From NCBI RefSeq assembly GCF_910592395.1, contig NC_088310.1:11045501-11109500 (forward strand): a stretch of 64,000 nucleotides of DNA, written 5' to 3'. Positions 63,701 to 64,000 of the stretch are shown piece by piece. The DNA is from Lineus longissimus (Eukaryota > Nemertea > Pilidiophora > Heteronemertea > Lineidae). Position numbers and translations under genes: made by a program. Each line of letters starts with the position of its first letter. Within the stretch, counting starts at the first letter, position 1. Below the pieces are notes generated by a model. That model worked only from the letters and a program-made list of their open reading frames with translations. It was not told where the DNA came from and ran no database searches.

Positions 63701-64000
63701 CGGTGACAGGAGGTCGGCTGTCGGGCTGGAGGTTTCCGGTTGGCTTTGGCCTCCATCCTTCATATGTCCAGTATTCTGGCGTCCTTCTCTCCTACCACCC
63801 TGTCTTGAGTAGTTTTTCCTGGTTTCCGTTTCTGTAGCGTATTTTGGTTTTTACATGGTGGGGGGTGCTGACCCCACGCAAAACCCCCAACCTGGAGGGC
63901 CAGGAGTCTGTTTTCGTCTCACCTCTCACCCTCCGCCTTTCTGACATGGTTGGACCTACCAGGAGTAAACTCCAGTCAGCATAGCCATCAGGGTCCTAGA
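63701..64000. other. Unresolved repeat-like sequence at right edge
   Basis: GC-rich sequence with Pro/Arg-type codons and the word ACCTACCAGGAGTAAACTCC. It may belong to the minus-strand LINE or a second mobile element. No continuous frame supports a protein. Confidence 0.35.

Noticed and set aside
1-64000. CRISPR arrays, bacterial operons or phage genes
   Set aside because: Introns, LINEs and LTR elements show eukaryotic DNA; the regular repeats seen are minisatellites or transposon units without spacer structure.

Overview
The window is eukaryotic DNA: it has introns with GT/AG sites, LINEs, LTR elements and long AT-rich spacers. The repertoire (a Helitron with a C-terminal endonuclease, BEL/Pao, Ty3/gypsy, CR1-like and RTE-like LINEs, Myb/SANT transposon genes, many TTAA and TA MITEs) and the frequent words taggcct and tacatgta suggest a marine invertebrate. 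I favour an echinoderm, hemichordate or amphioxus, but cannot fix the species.

The first third is a pile of decayed mobile elements. 1-2782 holds a Ty3/gypsy element with gag, protease and the start of RT, then a large deletion joined to the end of integrase. Its gag/pol overlap keeps a textbook -1 frameshift site. 5660-11877 is a Helentron (zinc-binding N-terminus, HUH/Y2 Rep, PIF1-type helicase, endonuclease) broken by at least seven frame changes. 11893-15251 is a CR1-like LINE. 16336-18562 is a three-exon Myb/SANT-like gene with two in-frame stops.

18928-27384 is a DUF7869-type gene split by a young BEL/Pao retrotransposon (19515-26212, minus strand, near-identical 485-bp LTRs, 5-bp target duplication AGGGG, one open 1758-codon frame). 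28065-31092 is a second Ty3/gypsy element, again lacking RT. It carries an SGNH-hydrolase-like third ORF between pol and its 3' LTR. A Ulp1-protease/PHD fragment (31094-31636) and a LINE tail (32396-32926) follow.

33661-46851 (minus) appears to be an ordinary host gene. Five exons with consensus splice sites and matching phases give a 464-residue protein. Its C-terminal half looks like a PD-(D/E)XK nuclease-fold domain. The two large introns are filled with nested repeats (families S and B here, and a TTAA MITE inserted into B).

47.4-53.8 kb is a nest of inverted structures: two opposed copies of family C, one inserted in a B element, and a 3.57-kb element with about 600-bp terminal inverted repeats inserted in the same B element. 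That element contains an inner palindrome with arms of about 440 bp. From 53.8 kb to the end I see no convincing host gene. There are MITEs, perfect hairpins, a pair of inverted minisatellite arrays, G-tracts, a compound microsatellite and, at the right edge, an RTE-like LINE 3' end on the minus strand. No rRNA, tRNA or CRISPR was found.
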